Positions 9,012 to 16,950 of a DNA stretch of 64,000 nucleotides are shown here, piece after piece. Position numbers and translations under genes: made by a program. The number at the start of each line of letters is the position of its first letter. Position 1 is the stretch's first letter. Origin of the DNA: Bacteroidota bacterium. GTDB lineage: Bacteria > Bacteroidota > Rhodothermia > Balneolales > Balneolaceae. The notes under the pieces were generated by a model that saw only the letters and a list, made by a program, of their open reading frames with translations, did not search any database and was not told the DNA's origin. Where the stretch lies: contig JAQCBZ010000003.1 of assembly GCA_027621355.1 (NCBI GenBank), positions 37,582 through 101,581 on the forward strand, read 5' to 3'.

Positions 9012-10003
9012 CCCCATATATCGTTTTAGGGGTATCTGTAGCTCTACTCGTTTCCTCAGCAGCCATTGCGGTTTATGCTGAGAGACGTATTGCTGGAGCG
9101 ATTCAAAATCGATACGGTCCAAATCGTGTAGGGCCTTTAGGCTTGTTTCAGCCAGTGGCAGATGTCATTAAGCTGATTCTAAAAGAAGATATCACTCCAT
9201 CGGCTGGGTACCGTTTTTTACATACGATTGCACCCATTATTCCAGTGGCCACAGCCATTATGACAGTTGCAGTCATACCGTTTGGAGATGGATTGTATGT
9301 CTCCAACATGAACGCCTCTGTGCTCTATTTGTTGGCTATTGCTTCGCTGGGTGTGTATGGTATCACCATTGCGGGATGGGCTTCAAATTCCAAGTACTCC
9401 CTTTTGGGTGGCTTACGTGCGTCTGCACAGATGATTAGTTACGAACTACCCTTGGGAATGGCCGTAGCCTCATGTCTTTTGTTTGCAGGGTCCTTGAATG
9501 TACTGGATGTGGCTGCATCCCAAGAAACTTGGTGGAATATCATCCGAAATCCTCTTGGCGGCATCATTTTCATCATCTCTGCATTTGCCGAGTCAAAACG
9601 TACGCCGTTTGATCTCGTGGAGGCTGAACAAGAGCTCGTCGGTGGATTCCACACAGAATACTCTTCCATGAAATTTGGGATGTTCTTCCTGGCGGAGTAT
9701 ATGCATGTTGTCATTAACTCAATGCTCATCACAACCTTTTTCTTTGGCAGTTACCATCTTCCATTTGCCGCCTTATGGCTACCTGAGTTATCAGAACCCC
9801 TCAAAATGGCCCTGGATGTATCCGTTTTCCTCGCCAAGACAAGCTTTTTTGTATTCTTTTTCATCTGGGTACGATGGACAATAGGTCGATTTACGTTCAA
9901 GCAAGTGATGGATCTGGGGTGGTCACGACTCTTACCTCTAAGCATTCTCAATTTTGTCATTATAGCCTCTGTCCTCTACTTCCTAGAACATGCCCTCTCG
10001 TAA
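9008..10003 (+). CDS. nuoH: NADH-quinone oxidoreductase subunit H
   Basis: This 331-residue multi-pass membrane subunit links the quinone site to the proton-pumping arm of complex I. Family signatures include ERRIAGAIQNRYGPNRVGP near residues 26-44, FAESKRTPFDLVEAEQELVGG near 197-217, and WVRWTIGRF near 285. The start is a GTG whose last two bases belong to the nuoG stop. The end overlaps the next gene by 14 bases. This is the last nuo gene here: nuoI does not follow, so the rest of the complex must lie elsewhere. Confidence 0.96.
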   Translation: MTPYIVLGVSVALLVSSAAIAVYAERRIAGAIQNRYGPNRVGPLGLFQPVADVIKLILKEDITPSAGYRFLHTIAPIIPVATAIMTVAVIPFGDGLYVSNMNASVLYLLAIASLGVYGITIAGWASNSKYSLLGGLRASAQMISYELPLGMAVASCLLFAGSLNVLDVAASQETWWNIIRNPLGGIIFIISAFAESKRTPFDLVEAEQELVGGFHTEYSSMKFGMFFLAEYMHVVINSMLITTFFFGSYHLPFAALWLPELSEPLKMALDVSVFLAKTSFFVFFFIWVRWTIGRFTFKQVMDLGWSRLLPLSILNFVIIASVLYFLEHALS

Positions 10004-10805
10004 GCCTCTGAGCATTCTGTTTATTGGTGACATTGTCTCCCAACCTGGGCTAGAGATTCTACAAACTCTATTGCCTGCGTTGTTAAAGAAGCATCAGCCA
10101 GATTTTGTAATTGCCAACGGTGAGAATTTACATGAAGGTCGAGGTCTTAATGATGAACTTGCAGACGCTTGTTTTGATTTAGGGATCCACGTCCTTACCG
10201 GCGGTAATCACTCCTTTGACAAACACCTTATTTTCAAGCGGCTAAAAACAGAAAAGAGAATTCTTCGTCCATTTAATTATCCCAAGGGGAATCCAGGAAT
10301 CGGATTTGGCGTATACCAAATTCCAGGGCGTGATCAGAACATTGGGGTCTTAAATCTAATTGGCCGGACATATATGCAGCCAGTGAATGATCCTTTTGAG
10401 TCGGCAGATTACGCTATTTCAAGAATGAAAGACGAAGTTGATATCCTCTTTGTGGATATGCACTCTGAGGCAACAGCCGAAAAAATGGCCATGGGTTGGC
10501 ACTTGGATGGACGAGTATCGGTGGTTGTTGGAACGCACACCCATATTCCCACCTCTGATGCGCGTATCCTGCCCAAAGGGACAGGCTATATCACAGATGT
10601 GGGTATGACAGGGTCGTTTCAGTCTGTCCTAGGTCTGGATATTGAGACAGCAAAACGACGACTCACCATGCTAACACCTCAACGGTACAAAACTGCAGAA
10701 GGCGATCCTAGAATTTGTGGGGTTCTGGCTACATTGAAGGATGATGGGACCTGCGCTCGAATGGAGCAAATCCTTTTACCAGAGTTTGTATCAGAACGCT
10801 CATGA
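9990..10805 (+). CDS. YmdB-like metallophosphoesterase (TIGR00282 family)
   Basis: This 271-residue protein belongs to the TIGR00282/YmdB group of metal-dependent phosphodiesterases, some members of which hydrolyse cyclic nucleotides. The binuclear-metal motifs are FIGDIV (D14), ANGEN near residue 42, GGNHSFD near 71, DMHSEAT near 155 and GTHTHIPT near 183. It starts inside the last 14 bases of nuoH and overlaps the following lolD-like gene by four bases (ATGA), so it is probably expressed with the nuo operon. It is cytosolic, with no signal peptide. The family is clear; the biological target in this organism is not known. Confidence 0.9.
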   Translation: MPSRKPLSILFIGDIVSQPGLEILQTLLPALLKKHQPDFVIANGENLHEGRGLNDELADACFDLGIHVLTGGNHSFDKHLIFKRLKTEKRILRPFNYPKGNPGIGFGVYQIPGRDQNIGVLNLIGRTYMQPVNDPFESADYAISRMKDEVDILFVDMHSEATAEKMAMGWHLDGRVSVVVGTHTHIPTSDARILPKGTGYITDVGMTGSFQSVLGLDIETAKRRLTMLTPQRYKTAEGDPRICGVLATLKDDGTCARMEQILLPEFVSERS

Positions 10806-11482
10806 CAACTTCACCCATGTTACGTGCCAAGGATGTCAGCAAATCGTACAAAAACGATGAAGGACAGTCTATCGACGTGCTGAAGCACTGTTCCTTAGAA
10901 GTACATCAAGGACAAATTGTTGCCATAATGGGATCGAGTGGGTCTGGCAAAAGTACACTCTTGCATCTTCTTGGAGGGATTGATTCACCTGATTCTGGCA
11001 CGATTCATTGGTCTGAGACCCAAATTTCAGCCATCTCTTCAAATGAGCTAGATGCACTTCGTAACCGAATGATGGGGTTTGTCTTTCAGTTTCATCATCT
11101 TCTGGCCGATTTTACCCTTCAGGATAATGTGAGTTTACCTCTCATCATAGGTGGCTATGATCAAAAAAAAGCGCGCCATCAAGCCAGTGAATTCCTTCAA
11201 GATCTTGGTTTGGGGCACCGTTTGACACATTTCCCCAAACAGTGTTCTGGGGGTGAGCAACAACGAGCGGCGATTGCAAGAGCCTTTGTACATCAGCCAA
11301 GCATCATCTTGGCCGATGAGCCTACAGGGAATTTAGATGAAGCGACATCTAATGAAGTCATGGACGTGCTTATTACACGATCACGACAGAGTCAAACGAC
11401 GTGTGTATTGGTCACACATGATGCTGAGATCGCCAAACTATGTGATCATATCTATGAGCTTCACGAAGGTGTTTTGCGCTAA
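10802..11482 (+). CDS. lolD: LolD-type ABC transporter ATP-binding protein
   Basis: This 226-residue ATPase has Walker A GSSGSGKS at residues 44-51, signature CSGGEQQR, Walker [13 protein letters not shown] and an H-loop in LVTHDAE. Sequence and size fit the LolD/FtsE/MacB ATPase group, and the context with no own permease fits LolD, which powers release of lipoproteins from the inner membrane to LolA. No lolC/E permease is adjacent, so the partner would be encoded elsewhere. It overlaps the YmdB-like gene by four bases and ends the nuo transcription unit. It could instead serve another MacB-family permease. Confidence 0.82.
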   Translation: MTTSPMLRAKDVSKSYKNDEGQSIDVLKHCSLEVHQGQIVAIMGSSGSGKSTLLHLLGGIDSPDSGTIHWSETQISAISSNELDALRNRMMGFVFQFHHLLADFTLQDNVSLPLIIGGYDQKKARHQASEFLQDLGLGHRLTHFPKQCSGGEQQRAAIARAFVHQPSIILADEPTGNLDEATSNEVMDVLITRSRQSQTTCVLVTHDAEIAKLCDHIYELHEGVLR

Positions 11483-11484
11483 GG

Positions 11485-11516
11485 TTTGATTCCAATAGCG
11501 AAGGAGCGTAACTTTC
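11485..11516 (+). promoter_or_regulatory. Putative promoter of the TPR protein-asparaginase unit
   Basis: TTTG (11485-11488), a 20-base spacer and TAACTTTC (11509-11516) match the Bacteroidota -33/-7 pattern at seven of the eight conserved positions. The site begins three bases after the lolD stop, so the preceding operon ends just before it. It lies 30 bases before the next start codon. Confidence 0.55.
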
Positions 11517-11546
11517 TGAATTAACCAATTCATTGCTTTTCATTAT

Positions 11547-12230
11547 ATGAGCACGTTTCCAAATCCTGCAGAACAGGAAGAACAAGTTGATCCGTCCGTA
11601 CGAGTCCTTCAATGGTTGACGGACAACTCCAAAATATTAATCATTAGTGCCGCGATTGTTATTACAGGCATCGCAGGTCTTGTAGGATGGAATCTATACT
11701 CTGAGAACCGTGAGCGAGAAGCGCAGATTTTACTGGCTACCGCAGAAGGATACCTATCTATGGGTCTTTATGATGCAGCCTTGAATGGTGTTGAATCCGA
11801 TTTCACCCTGGGCTTTGTTCAGGTGCAATCTGGATACAGTGGCACCAAAGCCGCGAACCTTGCCTCTTACTATGCGTCTATCGCGTACTACGAGTTGGGA
11901 CAAACGGACCTAGCGCTACAATCCATCCAATCCTACAAACCTGTTAAAGGGATTCTCGGCGTTGGACCGATCGCGTTCCATGCTAAGTTATTGGAAGAAA
12001 ATGGATCCTATCTAGCAGCAGGTGATCGATATATGGATGCAGCAACCTGGAGCGATAATGAAGGGACGACATCAGATTTCATGCTTCAAGCTGCCTATAG
12101 TTATCAACAGGCTGGCGACTACGACACAGCTTTAGAGGTTGTGGGGCAACTGATTGATGATTATCCACAGAGCCTTTCTGTCTCACAAGCCAAATCTCTA
12201 CAAGGAAAACTTCTTGTTCTGAATTCGTGA
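11547..12230 (+). CDS. TPR-containing membrane-anchored protein (YfgM-like)
   Basis: This 227-residue protein has a short cytosolic N-terminus, one membrane helix at about residues 30-51, and a helical periplasmic part with tetratricopeptide-like pairs (for example ASYYASIAYYELGQTDLALQ and AAYSYQQAGDYDTALEV). The layout resembles YfgM/TPR_21 proteins that assist protein export at the inner membrane in other bacteria. That role is inferred from architecture only. It starts its own promoter unit and overlaps the asparaginase gene by four bases (GTGA). Confidence 0.75.
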   Translation: MSTFPNPAEQEEQVDPSVRVLQWLTDNSKILIISAAIVITGIAGLVGWNLYSENREREAQILLATAEGYLSMGLYDAALNGVESDFTLGFVQVQSGYSGTKAANLASYYASIAYYELGQTDLALQSIQSYKPVKGILGVGPIAFHAKLLEENGSYLAAGDRYMDAATWSDNEGTTSDFMLQAAYSYQQAGDYDTALEVVGQLIDDYPQSLSVSQAKSLQGKLLVLNS

Positions 12231-13267
12231 AACACATTCATCTCATCCAGACGGGTGGCACCATTGCCATGGATGTCAAGGATGGGAAAATGCTTTGGGA
12301 TGACGACCGCTTCAAAGCCTCCTTTGATAAAGCGTTTCCAGAGTTAGAGGATATTGCTCACATTACTCACGAGTCTCTCTTTCGAGAGGATTCATCGGAC
12401 CTGCATCCAACGAATTGGACAGAATTGGCTCGTGCGATACGATCTGCTGCGGCTACCTGTGATGGGGTTGTTGTGCTTCATGGTACTGACACGATGGCAT
12501 TTACTGCCTCTGCCCTCTCATACACGCTTAGTGACCTATCCATACCCATCATATTAACTGGGAGCCAGGTGCCTTTGAGTGTGCTTCGTAGCGATGCCAG
12601 GCGCAATCTAATGAATGCCGTCGAGCTTGCTACCTATCCTATTGCCGAGGTCATGATTGCCTTCAATGATTGCCTATATCGAGGGAATCGCACCACTAAG
12701 CTTAGCATTAATGAGTTTAATGCATTTTCATCCCCAAATGAGGCTCTTCTAGCCAAAATAGGTATGTCGATTCAGTTCCAACAAGAGTATAAAGGCCTTC
12801 ACAACTCACAAAAAGAACCTGCGAAACGACCCTTTCAGGATCCATCCACACGTTTCGGTCTTAATTTTTTACCTGAATCGCTCTTCATTTTCCCACTATT
12901 CCCTGGTTGGAAGCCCCAACTAAACCTATCAGAAGAGCTTGATCATAATAAAACAAAGCAGGTGGTGATTCTTGAGGCTTATGGTAGTGGGAATGTACCC
13001 ACAAAGGGCCCAACCTCGGTATTGCCCTTTGTGGAACGGCTACATACAAAAGGACACCATGTCATCGTGCGGTCACAAGCGCTTTACGACACAGTGCAAC
13101 TAAGCGCGTACGAAAGTGGTCGTCAACTAGAAACTCTTGGCGTTGTTTCTGCTGGAGATATGACCTACGAATCTACGATTACCAAAGCCATGCTCTGCGT
13201 GGCGCACACCTCTTCCCAAGAGGAATTCAAAAGTCTTTTTGAGACTCCATATTGTGGGGATCGATAA
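12227..13267 (+). CDS. ansA: Type I (cytosolic) L-asparaginase
   Basis: This 346-residue enzyme hydrolyses L-asparagine to aspartate and ammonia. The nucleophile motif QTGGTIAMD places T12 in the usual position. The second catalytic motif VVVLHGTDTMAF places HGTD at residues 85-88, and LTGSQVPL follows near 108. There is no signal peptide, consistent with the cytosolic AnsA type. The start is GTG overlapping the TPR gene stop, so translation is probably coupled. A terminator-like hairpin lies just downstream at 13297-13323. Confidence 0.92.
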   Translation: MKHIHLIQTGGTIAMDVKDGKMLWDDDRFKASFDKAFPELEDIAHITHESLFREDSSDLHPTNWTELARAIRSAAATCDGVVVLHGTDTMAFTASALSYTLSDLSIPIILTGSQVPLSVLRSDARRNLMNAVELATYPIAEVMIAFNDCLYRGNRTTKLSINEFNAFSSPNEALLAKIGMSIQFQQEYKGLHNSQKEPAKRPFQDPSTRFGLNFLPESLFIFPLFPGWKPQLNLSEELDHNKTKQVVILEAYGSGNVPTKGPTSVLPFVERLHTKGHHVIVRSQALYDTVQLSAYESGRQLETLGVVSAGDMTYESTITKAMLCVAHTSSQEEFKSLFETPYCGDR

Positions 13268-13296
13268 AACAGGAGTGCTTAGATGTACGCTAGAAA

Positions 13297-13323
13297 CGCA
13301 GTCGTTACGACTGTGCCTTTTTT
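13297..13323 (+). terminator. Rho-independent terminator after the asparaginase gene
   Basis: The stem CGCAGTCG / CGACTGTG (eight pairs including one G-U, loop TTA) is followed by CC and six T residues at 13318-13323. It serves the plus-strand unit and lies across the stop codon of the convergent HU gene, whose last codons form the right arm. On the minus strand no T-run follows. Confidence 0.65.
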
Positions 13324-13589
13324 ACACTCTCTTTTACTTCTTTTGAAAACTTAAACGTCGGCACGTTCTGTGCGGGTAAGTGAACCTCAACATTCGTTTT
13401 TGGATTACGTGCCTTTCTTGCTGCACGCTCAACCACTTTAAATACACCAAAACCACGGAGTTCGATGGTTTCCCCACGCTCCATAGATTCAGATACTGTT
13501 TGTAAAAAACCGTTTACAACCTCTTCGGTGTCTTTTTTTGTTAGCCCCAGTGAGGAGGATATTACATCTACGATGTCTGCTTTTGTCAT
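13305..13589 (-). CDS. HU/IHF-family DNA-binding protein
   Basis: This 94-residue nucleoid protein starts MTKADIVDVISSSLGLTKKD and contains the family core GETIELRGFGVFKVVERAARKARNP, with an Arg-rich beta arm and the RNP turn. It bends and compacts DNA as a dimer. HU cannot be distinguished from IHF subunits by eye; the 94-residue size fits either. A strong ribosome site AAGGAG (13599-13604) sits nine bases before the ATG. It is convergent with the asparaginase gene and divergent from the AGCS symporter gene. Confidence 0.93.
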   Translation of the reverse strand: MTKADIVDVISSSLGLTKKDTEEVVNGFLQTVSESMERGETIELRGFGVFKVVERAARKARNPKTNVEVHLPAQNVPTFKFSKEVKESVKKAQS

Positions 13590-13700
13590 AATGAACGTCT
13601 CCTTAGTGATGATACTGATCAGTTATCCACGCAAGTTCGTAAATCTTTTATTACATTGGTAATACTTTTTTAACACAGGCTCTCAGAACCTTTATCGCAC

Positions 13701-15338
13701 ATGGACGCTCTCGAATCGGTTGTTGACTTTCTAAACAACCTTGTATGGAATACGCCCTCTGCTATCCCCGTCATGATCATAGCGCTATTGAGCTATGGTC
13801 TATTTATTACGATTCGGCTGGGATTTATCCAGCTAAGACAATTTGGTCATGGACTTAAGGTTGTTCGTGGGGCATATGATAACCCTGACGAAACGGGGGA
13901 TGTAAACCACTTTCAGGCGCTATCCACTGCACTATCAGCAACCGTTGGCATCGGGAATATTGCCGGAGTCGCTATTGCCATCCATTATGGTGGACCTGGT
14001 GCACTTTTTTGGATGTGGATTACCGCGTTCCTAGGTATGGCTGTAAAATACTCTGAGTGCCTTCTTGCTGTAAAATATCGTGTCCAAAATGCAGACGGAA
14101 GTGTCTCAGGTGGACCCATGTACTACATTGAGAAAGGTCTTGGGGCTAACTGGAAATGGCTTGCAGTCTCTTTTGCCTTCCTAGCCGTCATTTGTTCCTT
14201 CTTAACAGGAAACGCCGTTCAGGCTAACACGGTCGCCGACACCTTGCAATCGACATTTTTGATCCCTAAATATGCAACTGGGATTATTACGGCTTCCATA
14301 GTGGGTATTGTCATTATTGGTGGGATCAAACGTATTGGCCGAGTCACAGCCCGCCTGACGCCTCTCATGGGTCTCATCTACATCGCAGGAGCCCTCTTGA
14401 TCCTTATTTTTAATGCAGATCAAATCCTTCCAGGTCTTTGGTTGATCGTCTCTAGCGCATTTAATCCGACAACAGGGGCCTATGGGGTTGGTTCTGGAGC
14501 TTTTATGCTCACGATGGTTTGGGGGATTAAACGTGGTCTCTTCTCAAACGAAGCGGGACAAGGATCTGCACCTATTGCTCACGGTGCTGCAAAGACCGAA
14601 GAGCCTGTACGTGAAGGGGTTGTTGCATTGTTAGAACCCTTTATTGATACCCTTGTCATCTGTACAATGACAGGACTTGTGATCATCACCACAGGGGTAT
14701 GGGATCAAAAGCACCCGAGTTCATTCACACCCATCAATGCTGAAGTACAATATGTTGTGGATGACACGATGGACCCAGAAGCAACCACTCTCATTGTAGA
14801 AGATGGTGTAGTGACGAATGGCACGGTTTTTTTTAACGATGTAGCGATCGAGCCCATTTATGTAGACGACGCGAATACCGAAACATTCACAGGCTTCATT
14901 ACGGTAGGTGAAGGGATTTCGTTCTCAACTATGGACGGAGAGGATGTAGGGCGTTTGCATGGCGCAGTTATAGAAAACGGTGCACCCTTGACGGCACTTG
15001 CATTTGAAGCAGGCCTCCCTTTTGAAGGAGGGCGTTATATTGTCACGATTTGCGTGCTGATGTTTGCCATTTCCACCTCTATCAGTTGGAGTTATTATGG
15101 GGATAGGGCCATTCAATATATTGCAGGGGATCGATCTATTCTGCCATACAAGATTGTGTACATCGGTATGCATTTTGTGGGTGCTGTGCTTACACTTGAA
15201 GTCATATGGGCAATTGGTGACATCGCATTAGGACTTATGACATTCCCCAATTTAATTGCGTTGTTTGCTCTCTCGGGTGTGGTCTACAAATCGACGAAAG
15301 AGTATTTTGATCGTATGGCGAAGTCCTCTGACTCCTAA
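13701..15338 (+). CDS. Sodium:alanine symporter (AGCS family) with inserted domain
   Basis: This 545-residue inner-membrane transporter imports alanine or glycine with sodium. The AGCS core is clear: TVGIGNIAGVAIA near residue 81, SGGPMYYIEKGLG near 136 and the signature FSNEAGQGSAPIAHGAAKT near 281-299. Typical members have 450-480 residues. The excess lies between about residues 336 and 440, an acidic, beta-strand-like stretch (VVDDTMDP, VEDGVVTNGTVFFND, TGFITVGEGISFS) between two membrane segments. That segment is likely an exposed domain and its function is unknown. The gene lies 12 bases upstream of the UPRT gene. Confidence 0.9.
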   Translation: MDALESVVDFLNNLVWNTPSAIPVMIIALLSYGLFITIRLGFIQLRQFGHGLKVVRGAYDNPDETGDVNHFQALSTALSATVGIGNIAGVAIAIHYGGPGALFWMWITAFLGMAVKYSECLLAVKYRVQNADGSVSGGPMYYIEKGLGANWKWLAVSFAFLAVICSFLTGNAVQANTVADTLQSTFLIPKYATGIITASIVGIVIIGGIKRIGRVTARLTPLMGLIYIAGALLILIFNADQILPGLWLIVSSAFNPTTGAYGVGSGAFMLTMVWGIKRGLFSNEAGQGSAPIAHGAAKTEEPVREGVVALLEPFIDTLVICTMTGLVIITTGVWDQKHPSSFTPINAEVQYVVDDTMDPEATTLIVEDGVVTNGTVFFNDVAIEPIYVDDANTETFTGFITVGEGISFSTMDGEDVGRLHGAVIENGAPLTALAFEAGLPFEGGRYIVTICVLMFAISTSISWSYYGDRAIQYIAGDRSILPYKIVYIGMHFVGAVLTLEVIWAIGDIALGLMTFPNLIALFALSGVVYKSTKEYFDRMAKSSDS

Positions 15339-15350
15339 AGACCTTCATAG

Positions 15351-15965
15351 ATGAACGTCCTGGATCACGCACTCGTCCGCCATGATTTATGCGCGCTACG
15401 TGCAAGTTCTTCACCGATTGAAAACTACAGAGCTGCTAGCAACAGAATCTCCACGCTGCTTATTGCAGAAGCCCTTAGAGGGTTATCTACGACAAAAGTT
15501 TCTGTACAAACTCCCCTTACTCAAACCGATGGACAACGAATACTCGAAGATGTCATTGCTGTGGCTGTACTTCGTGCAGGATTATCCATGATTGAACCAT
15601 TCATTCAATTATTTCCAGAAGTTAAAGTGGCTCATTTGGGTTACGAACGAGATGAACAAAGCCATCAAGCTCGTCATTATTATGAAAAAATACCTCCTTT
15701 AACGACGTCGTCGAATGTGTTTATATGCGATCCGATGCTTGCGACTGGAGGAACCGTTTGTCAATGTATTGACTCCTTCAAAGCAAAAGGGGCACACAAG
15801 ATTCATGTTTTGAGTATCATTGGTGCACCAGAAGGAGTCGCTCGGATCAAAAATGAGCACCCTGAAGTTCATATTACCCTCGCGGCTCTAGATTCACATC
15901 TTAATGAGCAAGCCTACATTGTTCCTGGCTTAGGGGATGCAGGTGACCGTACCTACGGGACCTAA
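15351..15965 (+). CDS. upp: Uracil phosphoribosyltransferase
   Basis: This 204-residue enzyme salvages uracil with PRPP to give UMP. The PRPP-binding loop is FICDPMLATGGTV near residues 123-135, and the uracil-site signature is YIVPGLGDAGDRTYGT at the C-terminus. The N-terminal part (LRASSSPIENYRAASNRIS) fits the family with slight divergence. It follows the symporter by 12 bases and probably shares its transcript. Confidence 0.93.
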   Translation: MNVLDHALVRHDLCALRASSSPIENYRAASNRISTLLIAEALRGLSTTKVSVQTPLTQTDGQRILEDVIAVAVLRAGLSMIEPFIQLFPEVKVAHLGYERDEQSHQARHYYEKIPPLTTSSNVFICDPMLATGGTVCQCIDSFKAKGAHKIHVLSIIGAPEGVARIKNEHPEVHITLAALDSHLNEQAYIVPGLGDAGDRTYGT

Positions 15966-16028
15966 ACGGATGAAATCTAGATGCACGAAACCCACTTTCA
16001 AACCCAATTACAGCGGATACAACATTAG

Positions 16029-16886
16029 ATGATTGAATACTTTGTATCCGATGTGGATGGCTGTTTAGCCACACCTTTTCAGGAGCCCGATTGGGAGGCC
16101 CTGAACCAGCTTAGAGCCTACCACCAACGAGCACGCCTTGAAAGACAGACTAAGGGACATTCAGCCTATCCCCTACTGTCCATTTGCACAGGCCGTCCTT
16201 TAGCCTACACCGAAGCGTTAACTCAGTGGTTGGGGATTCGAACACCTTTTGTTTTTGAAAGTGCCTTGCTCTTTGATCTTGAATCGTATCAAGTTACTGG
16301 AGCTGCTACTCATCAAGGCGCGTGGATACAAACCGATATCTCAAGTGTTCACTCGATCGACCCGACAGACGATTATGAGCTTGATAACTTTTCGTCTCTT
16401 TCACAGCACCCAGGAGTTCGAGATATACATCAGGTAAAGGAGTGGTTTCTCCAAGATGTGGTGCCGAAATATCCTGAGATGTCGATTGAGTTTGCAAAGA
16501 TTCTAGATGCTGGGCTTGTGTGTCATAATCCTGAGCTAGTCGACATTGTAGAAAAAGAAACCGAGCAGTACCTAAAGCAGCAAAACTTAAACCACCTTGA
16601 AGTTCACACAACCGATGTCTCCATCAACGTACTACTCGGTGGAAATAACAAAGGACTTGGCTTACGTCTTTTGGCAAATGCATTTCAAACACCGTTGTCA
16701 CAGATTGCATACATAGGTGATAGCAGTGGTGACATCCCTGCACTTGATTTGGTAGGTCGCCCCTTCACCCCTGCAAATGCACGAACGATCGTCAGACAAC
16801 AAGAGGGCTACCACCACCTTACCTCACAGACCACGGCGTCTGTGCTAGAGGCATATGAACTTTGTGTAAAGGATAACATGGGGTAA
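16029..16886 (+). CDS. HAD-superfamily hydrolase (Cof-like sugar phosphatase type)
   Basis: This 285-residue cytosolic protein has HAD motif I VSDVDGCLA with catalytic D8 and D10, motif II SICTGRP near residue 55, a Lys-containing motif NNKGLGLRLL near 211 and motif IV YIGDSSGDIPAL near 231. A cap region lies between the first two and the last two motifs, as in COG0561 sugar phosphatases. The substrate cannot be read from sequence. It follows upp after 63 bases and precedes the TonB-linked phosphoesterase, with a new promoter between them. Confidence 0.85.
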   Translation: MIEYFVSDVDGCLATPFQEPDWEALNQLRAYHQRARLERQTKGHSAYPLLSICTGRPLAYTEALTQWLGIRTPFVFESALLFDLESYQVTGAATHQGAWIQTDISSVHSIDPTDDYELDNFSSLSQHPGVRDIHQVKEWFLQDVVPKYPEMSIEFAKILDAGLVCHNPELVDIVEKETEQYLKQQNLNHLEVHTTDVSINVLLGGNNKGLGLRLLANAFQTPLSQIAYIGDSSGDIPALDLVGRPFTPANARTIVRQQEGYHHLTSQTTASVLEAYELCVKDNMG

Positions 16887-16908
16887 CGCTAGGTTAACAT
16901 TCAGAAGA

Positions 16909-16943
16909 TACATTTGACATTATTTAGCCTACATGTGTCAAAT
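16909..16943 (+). promoter_or_regulatory. -7 box overlapped by an inverted repeat, upstream of the phosphoesterase gene
   Basis: TACATTTG (16909-16916) is a perfect match to the Bacteroidota -7 consensus TAnnTTTG, but no clear TTG lies at the -33 position. Overlapping it is the inverted repeat ATTTGACA (16912-16919) and TGTCAAAT (16936-16943) with a 16-base spacer. A dimer bound there would cover the -7 element and the start of transcription. This suggests regulated expression, possibly in response to phosphate or another nutrient. Confidence 0.45.
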
Positions 16944-16950
16944 CCCTGCT

